This document shows positions 37,167 through 46,034 of a DNA stretch of 64,000 bases, in pieces. The DNA comes from Micromonospora saelicesensis (GTDB lineage Bacteria; Actinomycetota; Actinomycetes; Mycobacteriales; Micromonosporaceae), in the NCBI RefSeq assembly GCF_900091575.1, contig NZ_FMCR01000001.1:1054001-1118000 (forward strand), written 5' to 3'. Position 1 is the first letter of the stretch. Each line of letters opens with the position of its first letter. Position numbers and translations under genes: made by a program. The notes beneath the pieces are model-generated. The model saw only the letters and a list, made by a program, of their open reading frames with translations, did not search any database and was not told where the DNA came from.

Positions 37167-38000
37167 TCAGGGGCGGGTGGGGCGGACGGGGACCACCAAC
37201 GGGCCGTGGGCGCCGGGGACCACCCGGACGCTGGCCCGGTAGTGGGTGGCGAGCAGCTCCTCGGTCAGCACCTCGGGCGGAGTCCCGGCGGCCACCACCC
37301 GACCGGCGGCGAGCATCACCATCCGGTCGGCGTACTCACCGGCCAGGGAGAGATCGTGCATCGTGGCCAGGACGGTCAGGCCGTGCTCGCGGCGTAGCTG
37401 GTCGACGAGTTCGAGCACGTCCTGCTGGTGGCCGATGTCGAGCGCGCTGGTCGGCTCGTCGAGCAGCAGCAGCGTCGCGCCCTGGGCGAGCGCGCGGGCG
37501 AGGAACACCCGCTGGCGTTCGCCGCCGGAGAGGGTGGCCAGTTCGCGACGGTGGAAGCCGGCGAGGTCCAACCGCCCCAGCACCTCGTGCACGGCGTCGA
37601 CGTCGGCGGTCGACTCCCGGCCCAGGGTCGGGATGTACGGGGTGCGGCCGAGCAGCACGTAGTCCAGCACCGACATGCCGGGCGGCACCACCGGGGACTG
37701 TGCCACAGTGGCCACTATCCGGGCGCGGTCCCGACGGCGCAGCGCGGCACTCGGCGTACCGAAGAGAGTGATCGCCTTCGGCGCGGGCAGCAGGCCGCCG
37801 ACGGCCCGCAACAGGGTGGATTTGCCGGCACCGTTCGGGCCGATCACGGTGACCCACTCGCCGACGGCGACGGTGAGGTCGACGCCGGTCAGGATCGGCG
37901 TGCCACCGAGGGCGACGTGCAGCCCGCGCACCTCGACGGCCGGTGTGCCGGCGGCGGGTTCGCGACTGGCGGGTTCGCGGCCGGCGGGTTCGCGGCTCAC
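37167..38000 (-). CDS. btuD: ABC transporter ATP-binding protein, cobalamin-type
   Basis: 277 aa ATPase of the FecE/BtuD class. Walker A is VIGPNGAGKSTLLRAV, the signature is TLSGGERQRVFLARAL, Walker B is TLLLLDEPTSALD and the H-loop is ATMHDLSLAG. The N-terminal 20 residues are a 15-bp tandem repeat product (REPAGREPASREPAAG). The GTG start overlaps the permease stop (GTGA). The cobalamin assignment rests on the riboswitch ahead of the operon; a ferric-siderophore importer would look the same in sequence. Confidence 0.85.
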   Translation of the reverse strand: MSREPAGREPASREPAAGTPAVEVRGLHVALGGTPILTGVDLTVAVGEWVTVIGPNGAGKSTLLRAVGGLLPAPKAITLFGTPSAALRRRDRARIVATVAQSPVVPPGMSVLDYVLLGRTPYIPTLGRESTADVDAVHEVLGRLDLAGFHRRELATLSGGERQRVFLARALAQGATLLLLDEPTSALDIGHQQDVLELVDQLRREHGLTVLATMHDLSLAGEYADRMVMLAAGRVVAAGTPPEVLTEELLATHYRASVRVVPGAHGPLVVPVRPTRP

Positions 38001-39247
38001 GTGAGCACTCGCCGGGCGGTCCGCAGCACGAGGACGAAGAACGGGCCGCCCAGCAGGGCGGTCACCACTCCGATCGGCAGCTCGGACGGAGCGGCGACAG
38101 TACGGGCCACCACGTCGGTCAGCGCCAGGAACGCGCCGCCGAAGAGCAGTGACATCGGCAGGATCACCCGGTAGCTGGACCCGGCGAGCAGCCGGACGGT
38201 GTGCGGCACGATGATGCCGACGAAACCGATCAGGCCGGTCGCGGAGACCGCCGCCGCCGTGCCCAGCGAGGCGGCGGCGATCAACAGGTATCGGGTGCGC
38301 TGCGGGTGCAGGCCCAGGCTTCTCGCCTCGTCGTCGCCGACCGCGAGGACGTCCAGCTCACGGCGGTGCAGCAGCACCACCACAGTGGTCAGCGCGGCGT
38401 ACGGCAGCACCAGCAGCACGTCGTGCCAACCGGCGGTGGCCAGCCGGCCGAGCAACCAGGAGTAGACCGGCTGGATGCTGTCGGCGTGCCGTTGCAGGAG
38501 GTACGTCTGCCCGGCGGAGAGGAACGCGGAGACCGCCACCCCGGCCAGGATCAGCATGGCCGGTGACCCGCGTCGCCCGCCGGCCGCGCCGAGCACGTAG
38601 GTCATGGTGACGGCGAGCAGCGAACCGGCGAACGCGGCCAGCGGAATGGTCATCGGCAACCCGGAGAGCGTGCCCTGCCGGCCGGCGCCGCCGAGGGCGA
38701 TCGCCGCGGTGACCGCGAGGCCGGCGCCGGCGGCCACACCGAGCAGGTACGGGTCGGCCAGCGGGTTGCGGAACACGCCCTGGTAGCAACCACCGGCGAG
38801 GGCGAGCAGACCGCCGACCAGCAGGCCCAGCACCACCCGGGGCAGGCGCAGCTCGGTGACGATAGCGATCTCACGCTCGGTCAGCCCGCTGTCGAGGTGC
38901 ACCCCGGGAAACAGGTTGAGCAGCTCGGCGGCGACGCTGCCCGGGGGCAGGCTCACCGGGCCGAGCGACACCCCGACGACGAGCGCGACGAGCACCGCGA
39001 CCAACCCCGCGACCAACCACCGCATGCGCAGCCCGGCGGGCCGGCCCCCGGACGCCAGCCCGGCGGGCCGGGCCGTGGACGACAATCCGGTAGACCGAGT
39101 CACGGCAGGTTGCCCGGCGGGCCGGGCCCCGGAGGACGGCAGCCCGGCGGGCCGGGCCTCGGCAGGAGGCTCGGCCCGCTCAGGCGGCGGCGGCTCGGCC
39201 GGCCGACCGGTTGGTGCCGGATCGGACACCTTTCGCGGCCCGGTCAC
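37997..39247 (-). CDS. btuC: FecCD/BtuC-type ABC permease
   Basis: 416 aa permease with about ten helices. Conserved features are LRLPRVVLGLLVGGLLALAGGCYQGVFRNPLADPYLLG, cited by FRNPLADPYLLG, and GFVGIIVPHTVRLLAG near the C-terminus, both typical of the family. The first 74 residues are a Pro/Ala-rich tail with repeated ARPAGL units; MRWLVAGLV at residue 75 is where homology begins and may be the true start. It lies 13 bases after btuF and overlaps btuD by GTGA. Confidence 0.88.
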   Translation of the reverse strand: MTGPRKVSDPAPTGRPAEPPPPERAEPPAEARPAGLPSSGARPAGQPAVTRSTGLSSTARPAGLASGGRPAGLRMRWLVAGLVAVLVALVVGVSLGPVSLPPGSVAAELLNLFPGVHLDSGLTEREIAIVTELRLPRVVLGLLVGGLLALAGGCYQGVFRNPLADPYLLGVAAGAGLAVTAAIALGGAGRQGTLSGLPMTIPLAAFAGSLLAVTMTYVLGAAGGRRGSPAMLILAGVAVSAFLSAGQTYLLQRHADSIQPVYSWLLGRLATAGWHDVLLVLPYAALTTVVVLLHRRELDVLAVGDDEARSLGLHPQRTRYLLIAAASLGTAAAVSATGLIGFVGIIVPHTVRLLAGSSYRVILPMSLLFGGAFLALTDVVARTVAAPSELPIGVVTALLGGPFFVLVLRTARRVLT

Positions 39248-39260
39248 CGACGGACGACGG

Positions 39261-40190
39261 TCACGCGGGCACCTTGGCGACCGCGTCGATGATGACCCGG
39301 AGCAGGTCCACGACCCGCGGGCCCCAGCGGGAGGCGACGTCGTCGTCCAGGGCGACGACCTGGTTGTTCTTCACAGCGGTGAGGCCGGCCCAACCACTGC
39401 GCGCCTTGACCGTGTCGGCGTTCTGCTGGCAGCACTTGGCATCGGCCAGGAAGACGAAGTCCGGGTCGGCCTTGACGATGAACTCCTGGGACAGCTGCGG
39501 GTAGCCGAAGTTCTTACCGTCCGCGTCGGCCGGGTCGGCGATGTTGGTCAGGCCGGCCTGGCTGTAGAGCGAGCCGATGAACGTCTTGCTGGTGGCGCTG
39601 TACAGCTCCGGGCCCAGCTCGTGGAAGTAGGTGAGCTTCTCGGTGCGCTGCGGCAGGTCCTTGACCAGCTTGGCGATGTCGTCCTTCATCCGGGTGGCGA
39701 CGTCGGTGGCCTGGTCGGCGTGCCCGGTCAGCGTGCCCAGCTCGGTGATCTGCCGGTACGAGTCGTCGAGCGTGGTCGCCGCCGGGGTCTGGTACACCGG
39801 GATCTTCAGCTTGCCGAGCTGCTCGACGATCTTGTTGCGGTCGTCGGAGAGCACCACGAGGTCCGGGTTCTTACCGGCGATCGCCTCGGCGTTCGGCTGG
39901 AAGGCGGAGAGGTCGGTCTTGGGCACGTCGGCCGGGTAGTTGGACTGGTCGTCGACGGCGGTCACCTGCGGGCCGGCACCGATCGCGAAGAGCATCTCGG
40001 TGGCGGTGGGCGACAGCACGACGATCTTCTCGGGGCGCTTGTCGAGGGTGAGCGCGCCGACCGTGACCGGGTAGGCGGCGGCCGCGGTGCCGGCGCTCGG
40101 CTGGTCGTCGGCCTTCTCGGCGCAGGCGCCGAGGGCGAGCGCGGTGACCGCGAGGGTCGCCGCGAAGAGCCGGGGGGTACGTCTGAACAT
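39261..40190 (-). CDS. btuF: Periplasmic-type substrate-binding lipoprotein, cobalamin-type
   Basis: 309 aa. The lipobox LALGAC places the modified cysteine at Cys23. The fold is that of class III binding proteins: IVVLSPTATEMLFAIGAG, NPDLVVLSDD and DPDFVFLADAKCCQQN. It would capture a corrinoid outside the membrane and deliver it to BtuC. Start chosen at the ATG of MFRRTPRL, with AGGAGG upstream; a longer open frame passes through the riboswitch. Assignment to cobalamin and not iron comes from that leader. Confidence 0.88.
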   Translation of the reverse strand: MFRRTPRLFAATLAVTALALGACAEKADDQPSAGTAAAAYPVTVGALTLDKRPEKIVVLSPTATEMLFAIGAGPQVTAVDDQSNYPADVPKTDLSAFQPNAEAIAGKNPDLVVLSDDRNKIVEQLGKLKIPVYQTPAATTLDDSYRQITELGTLTGHADQATDVATRMKDDIAKLVKDLPQRTEKLTYFHELGPELYSATSKTFIGSLYSQAGLTNIADPADADGKNFGYPQLSQEFIVKADPDFVFLADAKCCQQNADTVKARSGWAGLTAVKNNQVVALDDDVASRWGPRVVDLLRVIIDAVAKVPA

Positions 40191-40198
40191 GGGGGCCT

Positions 40199-40234
40199 CC
40201 TGTCGGTCGAGGAGTGTGGTGCTTCGCCGACAGG
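40199..40234 (-). promoter_or_regulatory. Shine-Dalgarno-proximal hairpin of the btuF leader
   Basis: In the mRNA CCTGTCGG pairs with CCGACAGG, and the latter runs directly into the AGGAGG of btuF. This is an 8-bp stem with a 20-base loop between riboswitch and start codon. It fits a translational expression platform. Confidence 0.6.
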
Positions 40235-40400
40235 GACTTTCGTACGCCCGCCCACGAGGCGCCCTTCCTCGAGAGCGCGTATCGCGACCGATCCGTAGGC
40301 GACCTGGCTCGTCCCCACCTACCGGTGGGGCATCACAGTTGCGGGACAGCGCCGGGTTTCGCACCGGCTTCGCTGCGGACTGGTCGCTAAGACGGTAGCG
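40235..40400 (-). promoter_or_regulatory. Cobalamin riboswitch
   Basis: On the minus strand the leader carries the conserved elements GAAGCCGGTGCGAAACCCGG, then CTGTCCCGCAACTGTGA, the hairpin CCCCACCGGTAGGTGGGG and the B12-box-like GAGCCAGGTCGCC, in canonical order. This is a textbook adenosylcobalamin-type (Cobalamin) riboswitch. Ligand binding should repress btuFCD. The exact 5' boundary is estimated. Confidence 0.93.
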
Positions 40401-40412
40401 CACCGCCAGGAC

Positions 40413-40447
40413 GTGCCGGATCGATCAAGGATTGATCGATCCGGCAC
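40413..40447 (-). terminator. Inverted repeat upstream of the riboswitch
   Basis: Perfect 15-base arms (GTGCCGGATCGATCA and its complement) with a 5-base loop lie between the carboxypeptidase terminator and the cobalamin leader. It could be a second terminator, a dispersed repeat or an operator at the btu promoter; the sequence does not decide. Confidence 0.45.
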
Positions 40448-40507
40448 GATCGGTGACCCGTCACGCACCGAGGGATATGTCCCGGATTCAGAGGCTCGGG
40501 AACGGGT

Positions 40508-40542
40508 GGTGGGGCCCCGCCGGGGCGGGACGGGGCCCCACC
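40508..40542 (-). terminator. Hairpin terminator of the carboxypeptidase gene
   Basis: A 12-bp stem (GGTGGGGCCCCG and its complement) with an 11-base GC-rich loop begins 4 bases after the stop at 40546. Confidence 0.75.
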
Positions 40543-40545
40543 CGA

Positions 40546-42423
40546 TCAGGAGGACGTGATGGTGACGTTGTCCACAGCCGCCTCGACCAGGCTGGCCCCG
40601 GACGCGTCCGCAGCCTCGACGAGCACGCGGACCGACTGGCCGGCGTACGGGGTGAGGTTGAGGTTGGCGACCGCCCAGCTCCCGTTGCGGTTGCTGGCCG
40701 CTCCGGCCTGGGTGAGCAGCGCTGTGGTGCCGCCGTTGTGCACCACGCTCACCCGCAGGTAGTCCGCCGACGAGGCGTTCGAGCCGTGGGCCAGGTACCA
40801 GGCGAGCGAGAGGGTCAGCGTGCCGGACGACGGCAGGGTCACCGCCGGGGACCGGGCACTGGTCACGCCGCCGTCGACGTCGTAGTCACCGGCCGCCGAG
40901 CCGGCGAGCCGGCCGGTGACCAGGTCGTTGGACCCGGCGTACGGGGTGAGCTGCTTGGCTCCGGAGGACGTGGTCGCCTGGGCGGCGCCCCGCTCGAACG
41001 CGCCGAGGGTGGCGGTGTCGGTGCCGCCCGGGTTGATCGTCCAGCCGGTGGCGGTCTCGAAGGTGTCCGACCAGACAGTGGTGCCGCCACCGCCGCCGCA
41101 GTACTGCGACTGCTTGCCGATGGCCCGGTACGGGCAGTCGGCGTACTCGCTGAGGATCAGCACCGCCTCCCGGTTGCGTGAGGTCTGCGCCGGGATCACC
41201 TCGTCGGGCGGGTAGAAGCCGCCGCCACCGGACGAGCCCGGGTACATCTCGAAGGTGTACGCCCAGATGTTGTGGGTGGCCCACATCCAGTCGAGGCTGT
41301 CTCCGTCGGTGATGTAGAGGTCGCTGGACTGTTCCGGGGTGTAGCCGTTGGTGGCCGCCATCTGCTGACCGATGGTGGCGAAGGTGTTGTACTGGTCGGC
41401 GTTCATCCCGGTCGCGGTGTTCGCTGTGGTGTAGCCGTACGGCCAGAGCACCAGCTGCGAGTACGTGTGGAAGTCGATGTTGGCCTTGATCTGCTGCACC
41501 CCGCCGACCACCCGGCCGTTGACGAAGTTGCGCAGCGCCTGCGTCTCGGGCGCGGAGAACGCCGACGGCCCCCGGTAGGTCTCCGACGAGGTGGTGCCGG
41601 ACGAGCCGCCGCAGCATCCCCAGTTGTAGGACCAGTTGCGGTTCAGGTCGGTGCCGACGTTGGACGAGCCGCTGTTGGGCTGCCGGTTCTTGCGCCAGGA
41701 CCGGTACGACCCGGTGGCGATGTCGTACTCGCTGCCGTCCGGGTTGACCGTCGGCACGATCCAGAGCTCCCGGCCGTTGACGATGTTGGTGATCCGGGAG
41801 TCGCTGCCGTAGCTGTCGGTGAAGAGGTTGAGCAGGTAGATCGCCATCTCGACGGTCAGGTGCTCACGGGCGTGCTGCTGGGAGTTGAACAGGATCTCCG
41901 GCTCGTTCTCGTCGGTGCCGACGTTGTCGGAGATCTTCACGGCCATCAGGTCGCGGCCCTCGTACGACGAACCGATGCTGATCTTGCGGGCGATCGCCGG
42001 GTGGTCGGCGACGACCTGGTTCACGACGGCGGTCAGTTCCGCGTAGTCGTGGTAGTTCGAGTCGGCCGGCGGGAAGGCCTGCGTGCCGAAGTCGCCGGCG
42101 CCGCGCTCGGCGTTGGGTGGCGGGGCGAGCGGTTCCAGCCGGAAGCCGAGCTTGCCGATCGCCGCGGCCTCGCTCGCGGTGGCCGAGATGTGCAGCACGC
42201 CGTGTTCGGAGTAGTCGATGGCGGCTCCGGTGCGGGCCACCGCGTTGCGGTCGGCGAGGGTCCGGGGCCCGAGCACCCGGTAGCCGGCGGCAGCCTGCTC
42301 AGCGGTGCGGTCCGGTGCCGGTCGGGCGGCGACCGGACCGGCGGCGACGGTGACGATGCCCAGCCCGGTGACGACAGCGAGCACCAGGACACGGCGGAGG
42401 GGGATGGGCGTGCGGAGGGCCAT
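40546..42423 (-). CDS. Secreted M14 zinc carboxypeptidase
   Basis: 625 aa. The signal peptide covers about 1-34 (ending VAA). A propeptide-like region to about 120 precedes the peptidase domain, with the zinc ligands His184 and Glu187 ([11 protein letters not shown]) and His319 (NIDFHTYSQ), and the catalytic Glu392 (YTFEMYP). The NPDG and LNRNW substrate-binding motifs are present. A C-terminal beta-sandwich domain (about 470-625, [17 protein letters not shown]) is of the type found after secreted actinobacterial peptidases. It removes C-terminal residues from peptides outside the cell. Confidence 0.93.
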   Translation of the reverse strand: MALRTPIPLRRVLVLAVVTGLGIVTVAAGPVAARPAPDRTAEQAAAGYRVLGPRTLADRNAVARTGAAIDYSEHGVLHISATASEAAAIGKLGFRLEPLAPPPNAERGAGDFGTQAFPPADSNYHDYAELTAVVNQVVADHPAIARKISIGSSYEGRDLMAVKISDNVGTDENEPEILFNSQQHAREHLTVEMAIYLLNLFTDSYGSDSRITNIVNGRELWIVPTVNPDGSEYDIATGSYRSWRKNRQPNSGSSNVGTDLNRNWSYNWGCCGGSSGTTSSETYRGPSAFSAPETQALRNFVNGRVVGGVQQIKANIDFHTYSQLVLWPYGYTTANTATGMNADQYNTFATIGQQMAATNGYTPEQSSDLYITDGDSLDWMWATHNIWAYTFEMYPGSSGGGGFYPPDEVIPAQTSRNREAVLILSEYADCPYRAIGKQSQYCGGGGGTTVWSDTFETATGWTINPGGTDTATLGAFERGAAQATTSSGAKQLTPYAGSNDLVTGRLAGSAAGDYDVDGGVTSARSPAVTLPSSGTLTLSLAWYLAHGSNASSADYLRVSVVHNGGTTALLTQAGAASNRNGSWAVANLNLTPYAGQSVRVLVEAADASGASLVEAAVDNVTITSS

Positions 42424-42491
42424 GGACTACCTCCTCGATGGCGGGAGATCCCGCTCGGTGAAGGACACTTCACCACCTGTCACATGGTCAT

Positions 42492-42503
42492 ATCAATATT
42501 GAT
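42492..42503. promoter_or_regulatory. AT-rich palindrome between two peptidase genes
   Basis: The 12-base perfect palindrome ATCAATATTGAT stands out in a 72% GC background, midway between the divergent carboxypeptidase and cysteine-peptidase genes. It could be an operator or part of overlapping promoters. Confidence 0.4.
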
Positions 42504-42632
42504 CGCTGCGTTGGCCATCCCAGGCGGATCATCATGGCGGCAATGATTTTCCACCTATCAACATCTGGCGAAACTTCCCTCCAAGCGGAACACTGACCAG
42601 CGACGATGCCCCCTCGACACCGCGGAGCACCC

Positions 42633-43970
42633 ATGGCCAGATCCCGCCTGCGCGCGGCCGCCCTCGCCGGCGTCACCGCGCTCACCCTGCTCACCAGCGC
42701 CGCACCCGCGCTGGCGGCCCACCCGCCCGCCCCCGTCCACGACGAGCAGATCACCTACCAGGACTGGTCCGGGCCCGCCGACTGGCACCGGGGCAGCTCG
42801 GCCGGAACCCGCGTCGTGCCCGGCGCCCGAGCGGGCGTCACCCTGGCCCGCCCGGCCGGCACCATCGAGTACGCGGACCCGCACACCGGTGCCACCCGCA
42901 CCTGGGAGTACGGCACCTGGACCTCGCCGGTGACCCGGGTCGGGTTCGACGCCACCGAGCTGATCGCCTCCTGGAACGCGGAGACCCCCGCCGGCACCTG
43001 GATCCAGGTGGAGATGCAGGGCAGCTACACCAGCGGCGACCAGACCCCGTGGTACGTCCTGGGTCGCTGGGCATCCGGCGACACCGACATCTTGCGGACC
43101 AGCGTCAACCGGCAGGGCGACCCCTGGTCGACGATCTGGACCGACACCTTCAGCATCGACGACGCCACCGCCGGGGTGCTGCTGCGGTCGTACCAGCTCA
43201 AGCTGACCCTCTACCGCGCACCCGGGCAGAGCGCCGCCCCGGTGGTCCGGATGCTGGGCGCGATGAGCAGCACGGTGCCGGACCGGTTCACCGTGCCGCC
43301 GAGCGCCGGGCACATCGCCTGGGGCCGGGAACTGCCGGTGCCGCGCTACTCGCAGAACGTGCACTCCGGGCACTACCCCGAGTACGACGGCGGCGGCGAG
43401 GCGTGGTGCTCGCCCACCTCGACGGAGATGGTGGTCGAGTACTGGGGACGCAAACCGTCGGCGGCCGACACCTCCTGGGTGGACCCGACCTACCCCGACC
43501 CGACTGTCAACCACGCCGCGCGGATGACCTACGACTACGCGTACGACGGCGCGGGCAACTGGCCGTTCAACACCGCGTACGCGGCCAGCTTCCCCGGGCT
43601 GGAGGGCCGGGTGACCCGGCTGCACTCGCTGGACGAGCTGGAGCGTTTCATCGCCGCCGGCATCCCCGTCGTGACCAGCCAGTCCTTCCTCGCCAGTGAG
43701 CTGGACGGGGCGAACTACGGCACGTCCGGGCACCTGTTCGTGGTGGTCGGCTTCACCGCCGACGGCGACGTGATCGTCAACGACCCGGCCTCGTCCAGCA
43801 ACGACGTGGTGCGCAACGTCTACAAGCGTGCGCAGTTCGAGCAGATCTGGCTGCGTACCAAGCGGACCAACGCCAGCGGCGGCGTCTCCGGTGGCTCCGG
43901 CGGCATCGCGTACCTGATCAAGCCCACCTCGAAGCCCTGGCCCAAGGTCCCCGGCTCCACCAACTGGTAG
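42633..43970 (+). CDS. Secreted C39-like cysteine peptidase family protein
   Basis: 445 aa. The signal peptide is about 1-29 (ending ALA). A beta-rich N-terminal domain of 200 residues is followed by a Peptidase_C39_2-type domain: the Cys of EAWCSPTSTEMVVEYWG is the likely nucleophile, the His of TSGHLFVVVGF and the Asp of VIVNDPAS complete a catalytic triad. Start chosen at MARSRLRAAAL because GGAG lies six bases upstream; an ATG nine codons earlier is possible. It is divergent from the M14 carboxypeptidase, so the two may be co-regulated. Confidence 0.85.
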   Translation: MARSRLRAAALAGVTALTLLTSAAPALAAHPPAPVHDEQITYQDWSGPADWHRGSSAGTRVVPGARAGVTLARPAGTIEYADPHTGATRTWEYGTWTSPVTRVGFDATELIASWNAETPAGTWIQVEMQGSYTSGDQTPWYVLGRWASGDTDILRTSVNRQGDPWSTIWTDTFSIDDATAGVLLRSYQLKLTLYRAPGQSAAPVVRMLGAMSSTVPDRFTVPPSAGHIAWGRELPVPRYSQNVHSGHYPEYDGGGEAWCSPTSTEMVVEYWGRKPSAADTSWVDPTYPDPTVNHAARMTYDYAYDGAGNWPFNTAYAASFPGLEGRVTRLHSLDELERFIAAGIPVVTSQSFLASELDGANYGTSGHLFVVVGFTADGDVIVNDPASSSNDVVRNVYKRAQFEQIWLRTKRTNASGGVSGGSGGIAYLIKPTSKPWPKVPGSTNW

Positions 43971-43980
43971 GCCCCTCGCG

Positions 43981-44041
43981 GTTGATCATGAAGTTATTGC
44001 CCGGCCGATCGGCGTGTCGTGGCAATAACTTCATGATCAAC
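43981..44041. repeat. Long perfect inverted repeat overlapping a stop codon
   Basis: Twenty-one-base arms beginning GTTGATCATGAAGTTATTGC and its complement, with a 19-base spacer. It lies 10 bases after the peptidase stop and contains the stop codon (44037-44039) of the convergent DUF4229 gene. The AT-rich arms contrast with the surroundings. It could act as a bidirectional terminator and resembles a dispersed intergenic element. Confidence 0.8.
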
Positions 44042-44330
44042 GCGGGGAGTCTGGGGTTTCGGGGTTGGGGGTTTGGGTTTGGGTTTGGTCTTCGCCGGCC
44101 AGGGCGGAGCGGAGGCGTTCCTTCTCGGTGCGGCGGCGCTCGGCTGCTTCGGCGATCTCCCCGGCCATCTCGTCCCGCCAACCGCGCAGCAGGAAGAAGG
44201 AGAGCGCGGCGGAGAACACCAACGCCAGCATCAGCTTCAGGAACACGTTCATGTCGACCAGCCAGAGGCCGGCCAGCACGGCGACGAACAGCCCGATCCG
44301 GCCCAGCGTGTACTTGAGCGCGGCGCTCAC
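44037..44330 (-). CDS. DUF4229-type small membrane protein
   Basis: 97 aa with two transmembrane helices (GRIGLFVAVLAGLWLV and FLKLMLALVFSAALSFFLL) and a charged C-terminal tail ending in QTQTQTPNPETPDSPR. The start at the GTG of VSAALKYTLG has GGAG eight bases upstream; other GTG codons lie two and three codons earlier. DUF4229 proteins are conserved next to menaquinone genes such as mqnE in actinobacteria. Function unknown. Confidence 0.8.
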   Translation of the reverse strand: MSAALKYTLGRIGLFVAVLAGLWLVDMNVFLKLMLALVFSAALSFFLLRGWRDEMAGEIAEAAERRRTEKERLRSALAGEDQTQTQTPNPETPDSPR

Positions 44331-44403
44331 CTGCACCACTCCGTTCTCTCCGTCGCCCGCCACTGCCGGCGGAAGGGTCGAGCCGCCCGACGGGCGGTCG
44401 TGG

Positions 44404-44841
44404 TCAGCCGGTCCGGCGGGCCAGCCAGCGGACACCCGGGAACCAGAGGGCCGCGTACGCCACTGTGAACGCCCCCGCCGCCAACGCGCCGGAGAGCAGC
44501 GGCGGCAACCCCGCGCCCAGACCGGCGATCAGCAGCCCGGCGAACACCCCGACGGCGGCGGCGACCACCGCCGCCACCACCCGGGCCGCACCGAACTCCC
44601 AGGCCCGGAAGTCGTCCCAGAACAGCCAGGCCGGCAGGATCACCGCCAGCCAACCGTTTGTGTGCCCGAAGTCGCCGGCGCCGATCGAGGCGAACGCCCA
44701 GTCGAACAGCACCAACGCGAGCACGCCGATGACCAGGCCGGCCAGGCACACCCCGAGCAGGTCGCCCAGGGTACGGATGCGGCCCTCGGCGTCCCGGCGG
44801 GGAAAGCCGCTCTGCTGCTCAGGTCCTCGTTGCTCGGTCAT
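44404..44841 (-). CDS. Small multipass membrane protein
   Basis: 145 aa with about four helices (LLGVCLAGLVIGVLALVLFD, GWLAVILPAWLFWDD, VVAAVVAAAVGVFAGLLIAG, LAAGAFTVAYAALWF). No family is recognised. It lies between mqnE and the DUF4229 gene, all on the minus strand and close enough for one transcript, so a link to the quinone genes is possible but unproven. Confidence 0.75.
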   Translation of the reverse strand: MTEQRGPEQQSGFPRRDAEGRIRTLGDLLGVCLAGLVIGVLALVLFDWAFASIGAGDFGHTNGWLAVILPAWLFWDDFRAWEFGAARVVAAVVAAAVGVFAGLLIAGLGAGLPPLLSGALAAGAFTVAYAALWFPGVRWLARRTG

Positions 44842-44864
44842 CGACTGCGAGGGTACGTGGTGGC

Positions 44865-46034
44865 TCAGGCCCAGACCTGCTGCGGCTCGGCGCGCCGCTC
44901 GGCCAGCGACGGGGCCTTGTCGTACTCCCGGACCACGTTGTAGCGGGTGTCCCGCTCGACGGGCTGGAAGCCGGCGTCCCAGATCAGGTGCAGCAGGTCG
45001 TCGCGGTGCATGGTGTTCGGGGTGCCGTACGAGTCGGCGTCGTGGGTGATCTTGTATTCGACGACGGAGCCATCCAGGTCGTCCACGCCGAAGTTCAGCG
45101 AGAGCTGAGCGACCGACAGCCCGTGCATCACCCAGAAGTTCTTCAGGTGCGGCACGTTGTCGAAGAGCAGCCGGGAGACGGCGAACGTCTTCAGCGACTC
45201 GGCCGGCGAGGCCATCGTGGTGCGCGCCTGGATCCGGTTACGGATCTTGCCGTCCGCCGAGTCGACGAAGTCGTGCTGGTAGCGCAGCGGGATGAAGACC
45301 GCGAAGCCGCCGGTCTCGTCCTGCAACTCGCGCAGCCGCAGCACGTGGTCGACGCGGTGCCGGGGCTCCTCGATGTGGCCGTACAGCATCGTCGCCGGGG
45401 TCTTCATGCCCTTGCTGTGTGCCAGGGCGTGGATGCGCGACCAGTCTTCCCAGTGGCAGGCGTGGTCGACGATGTGCTGCCGGACCTCCCAGTCGAAGAT
45501 CTCCGCGCCACCACCGGTCAGCGACTCCAGACCGGCGTCCATCAGTTCGTCGAGGATCTCGTCGGCGCTCAGGCCGCTGATCTTCTCGAACCACTGCACC
45601 TCGGTCGCCGTGAAGCACTTGAGCTTGACGTTCGGCAGCGCCGCCTTCAGCTCGCGCAGCACCTTCGGGTAGTAACGCCAGGGCAGCGTGGGGTGCAGGC
45701 CGTTGACGATGTGCAACTCGGTGAGCTGCTCGTCCTCCATCTCCTTGGCCTTGCGGACCGCCTCGTCGATGCGCATCGTGTACGCGTCCTTCTCGCCCGG
45801 CTTGCGCTGGAACGAGCAGTACGCGCAGGACGCCGAACAGACGTTGGTCAGGTTGAGGTGCCGGTTGACGTTGAACATCACCCGTTCGCCGTTCAACTCG
45901 GTGCGCTTGTGGTGCGCCAGCCGCCCCAGCCAGGTCAGGTCGTCGCTCTCGTAGAGGGCGACCCCGTCCTCCCGGGTCAGCCGCTCACCGGCGTACACCT
46001 TCGCTTCGAGCTCACGCTTGAGTCCGGCGTCCAT
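44865..46034 (-). CDS. mqnE: Aminofutalosine synthase
   Basis: Radical SAM enzyme of the futalosine pathway, 389 aa, joining 3-(1-carboxyvinyl)benzoate with SAM to form aminodeoxyfutalosine. The radical SAM cluster motif is CSASCAYCSF (about 64-73). The N-terminal KRELEAKVYAGERL and the LTGGGAEIFDWEVRQ region are typical of MqnE. Start chosen at the ATG of MDAGLKREL, preceded by GAAGGGA. MqnE deaminates or passes its product to later steps not encoded here. Confidence 0.95.
   Translation of the reverse strand: MDAGLKRELEAKVYAGERLTREDGVALYESDDLTWLGRLAHHKRTELNGERVMFNVNRHLNLTNVCSASCAYCSFQRKPGEKDAYTMRIDEAVRKAKEMEDEQLTELHIVNGLHPTLPWRYYPKVLRELKAALPNVKLKCFTATEVQWFEKISGLSADEILDELMDAGLESLTGGGAEIFDWEVRQHIVDHACHWEDWSRIHALAHSKGMKTPATMLYGHIEEPRHRVDHVLRLRELQDETGGFAVFIPLRYQHDFVDSADGKIRNRIQARTTMASPAESLKTFAVSRLLFDNVPHLKNFWVMHGLSVAQLSLNFGVDDLDGSVVEYKITHDADSYGTPNTMHRDDLLHLIWDAGFQPVERDTRYNVVREYDKAPSLAERRAEPQQVWA

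Noticed and set aside
37167..40190. Annotation of the ABC operon as an iron-siderophore importer
   Set aside because: Protein families alone allow it, but the cobalamin riboswitch in the leader favours B12.
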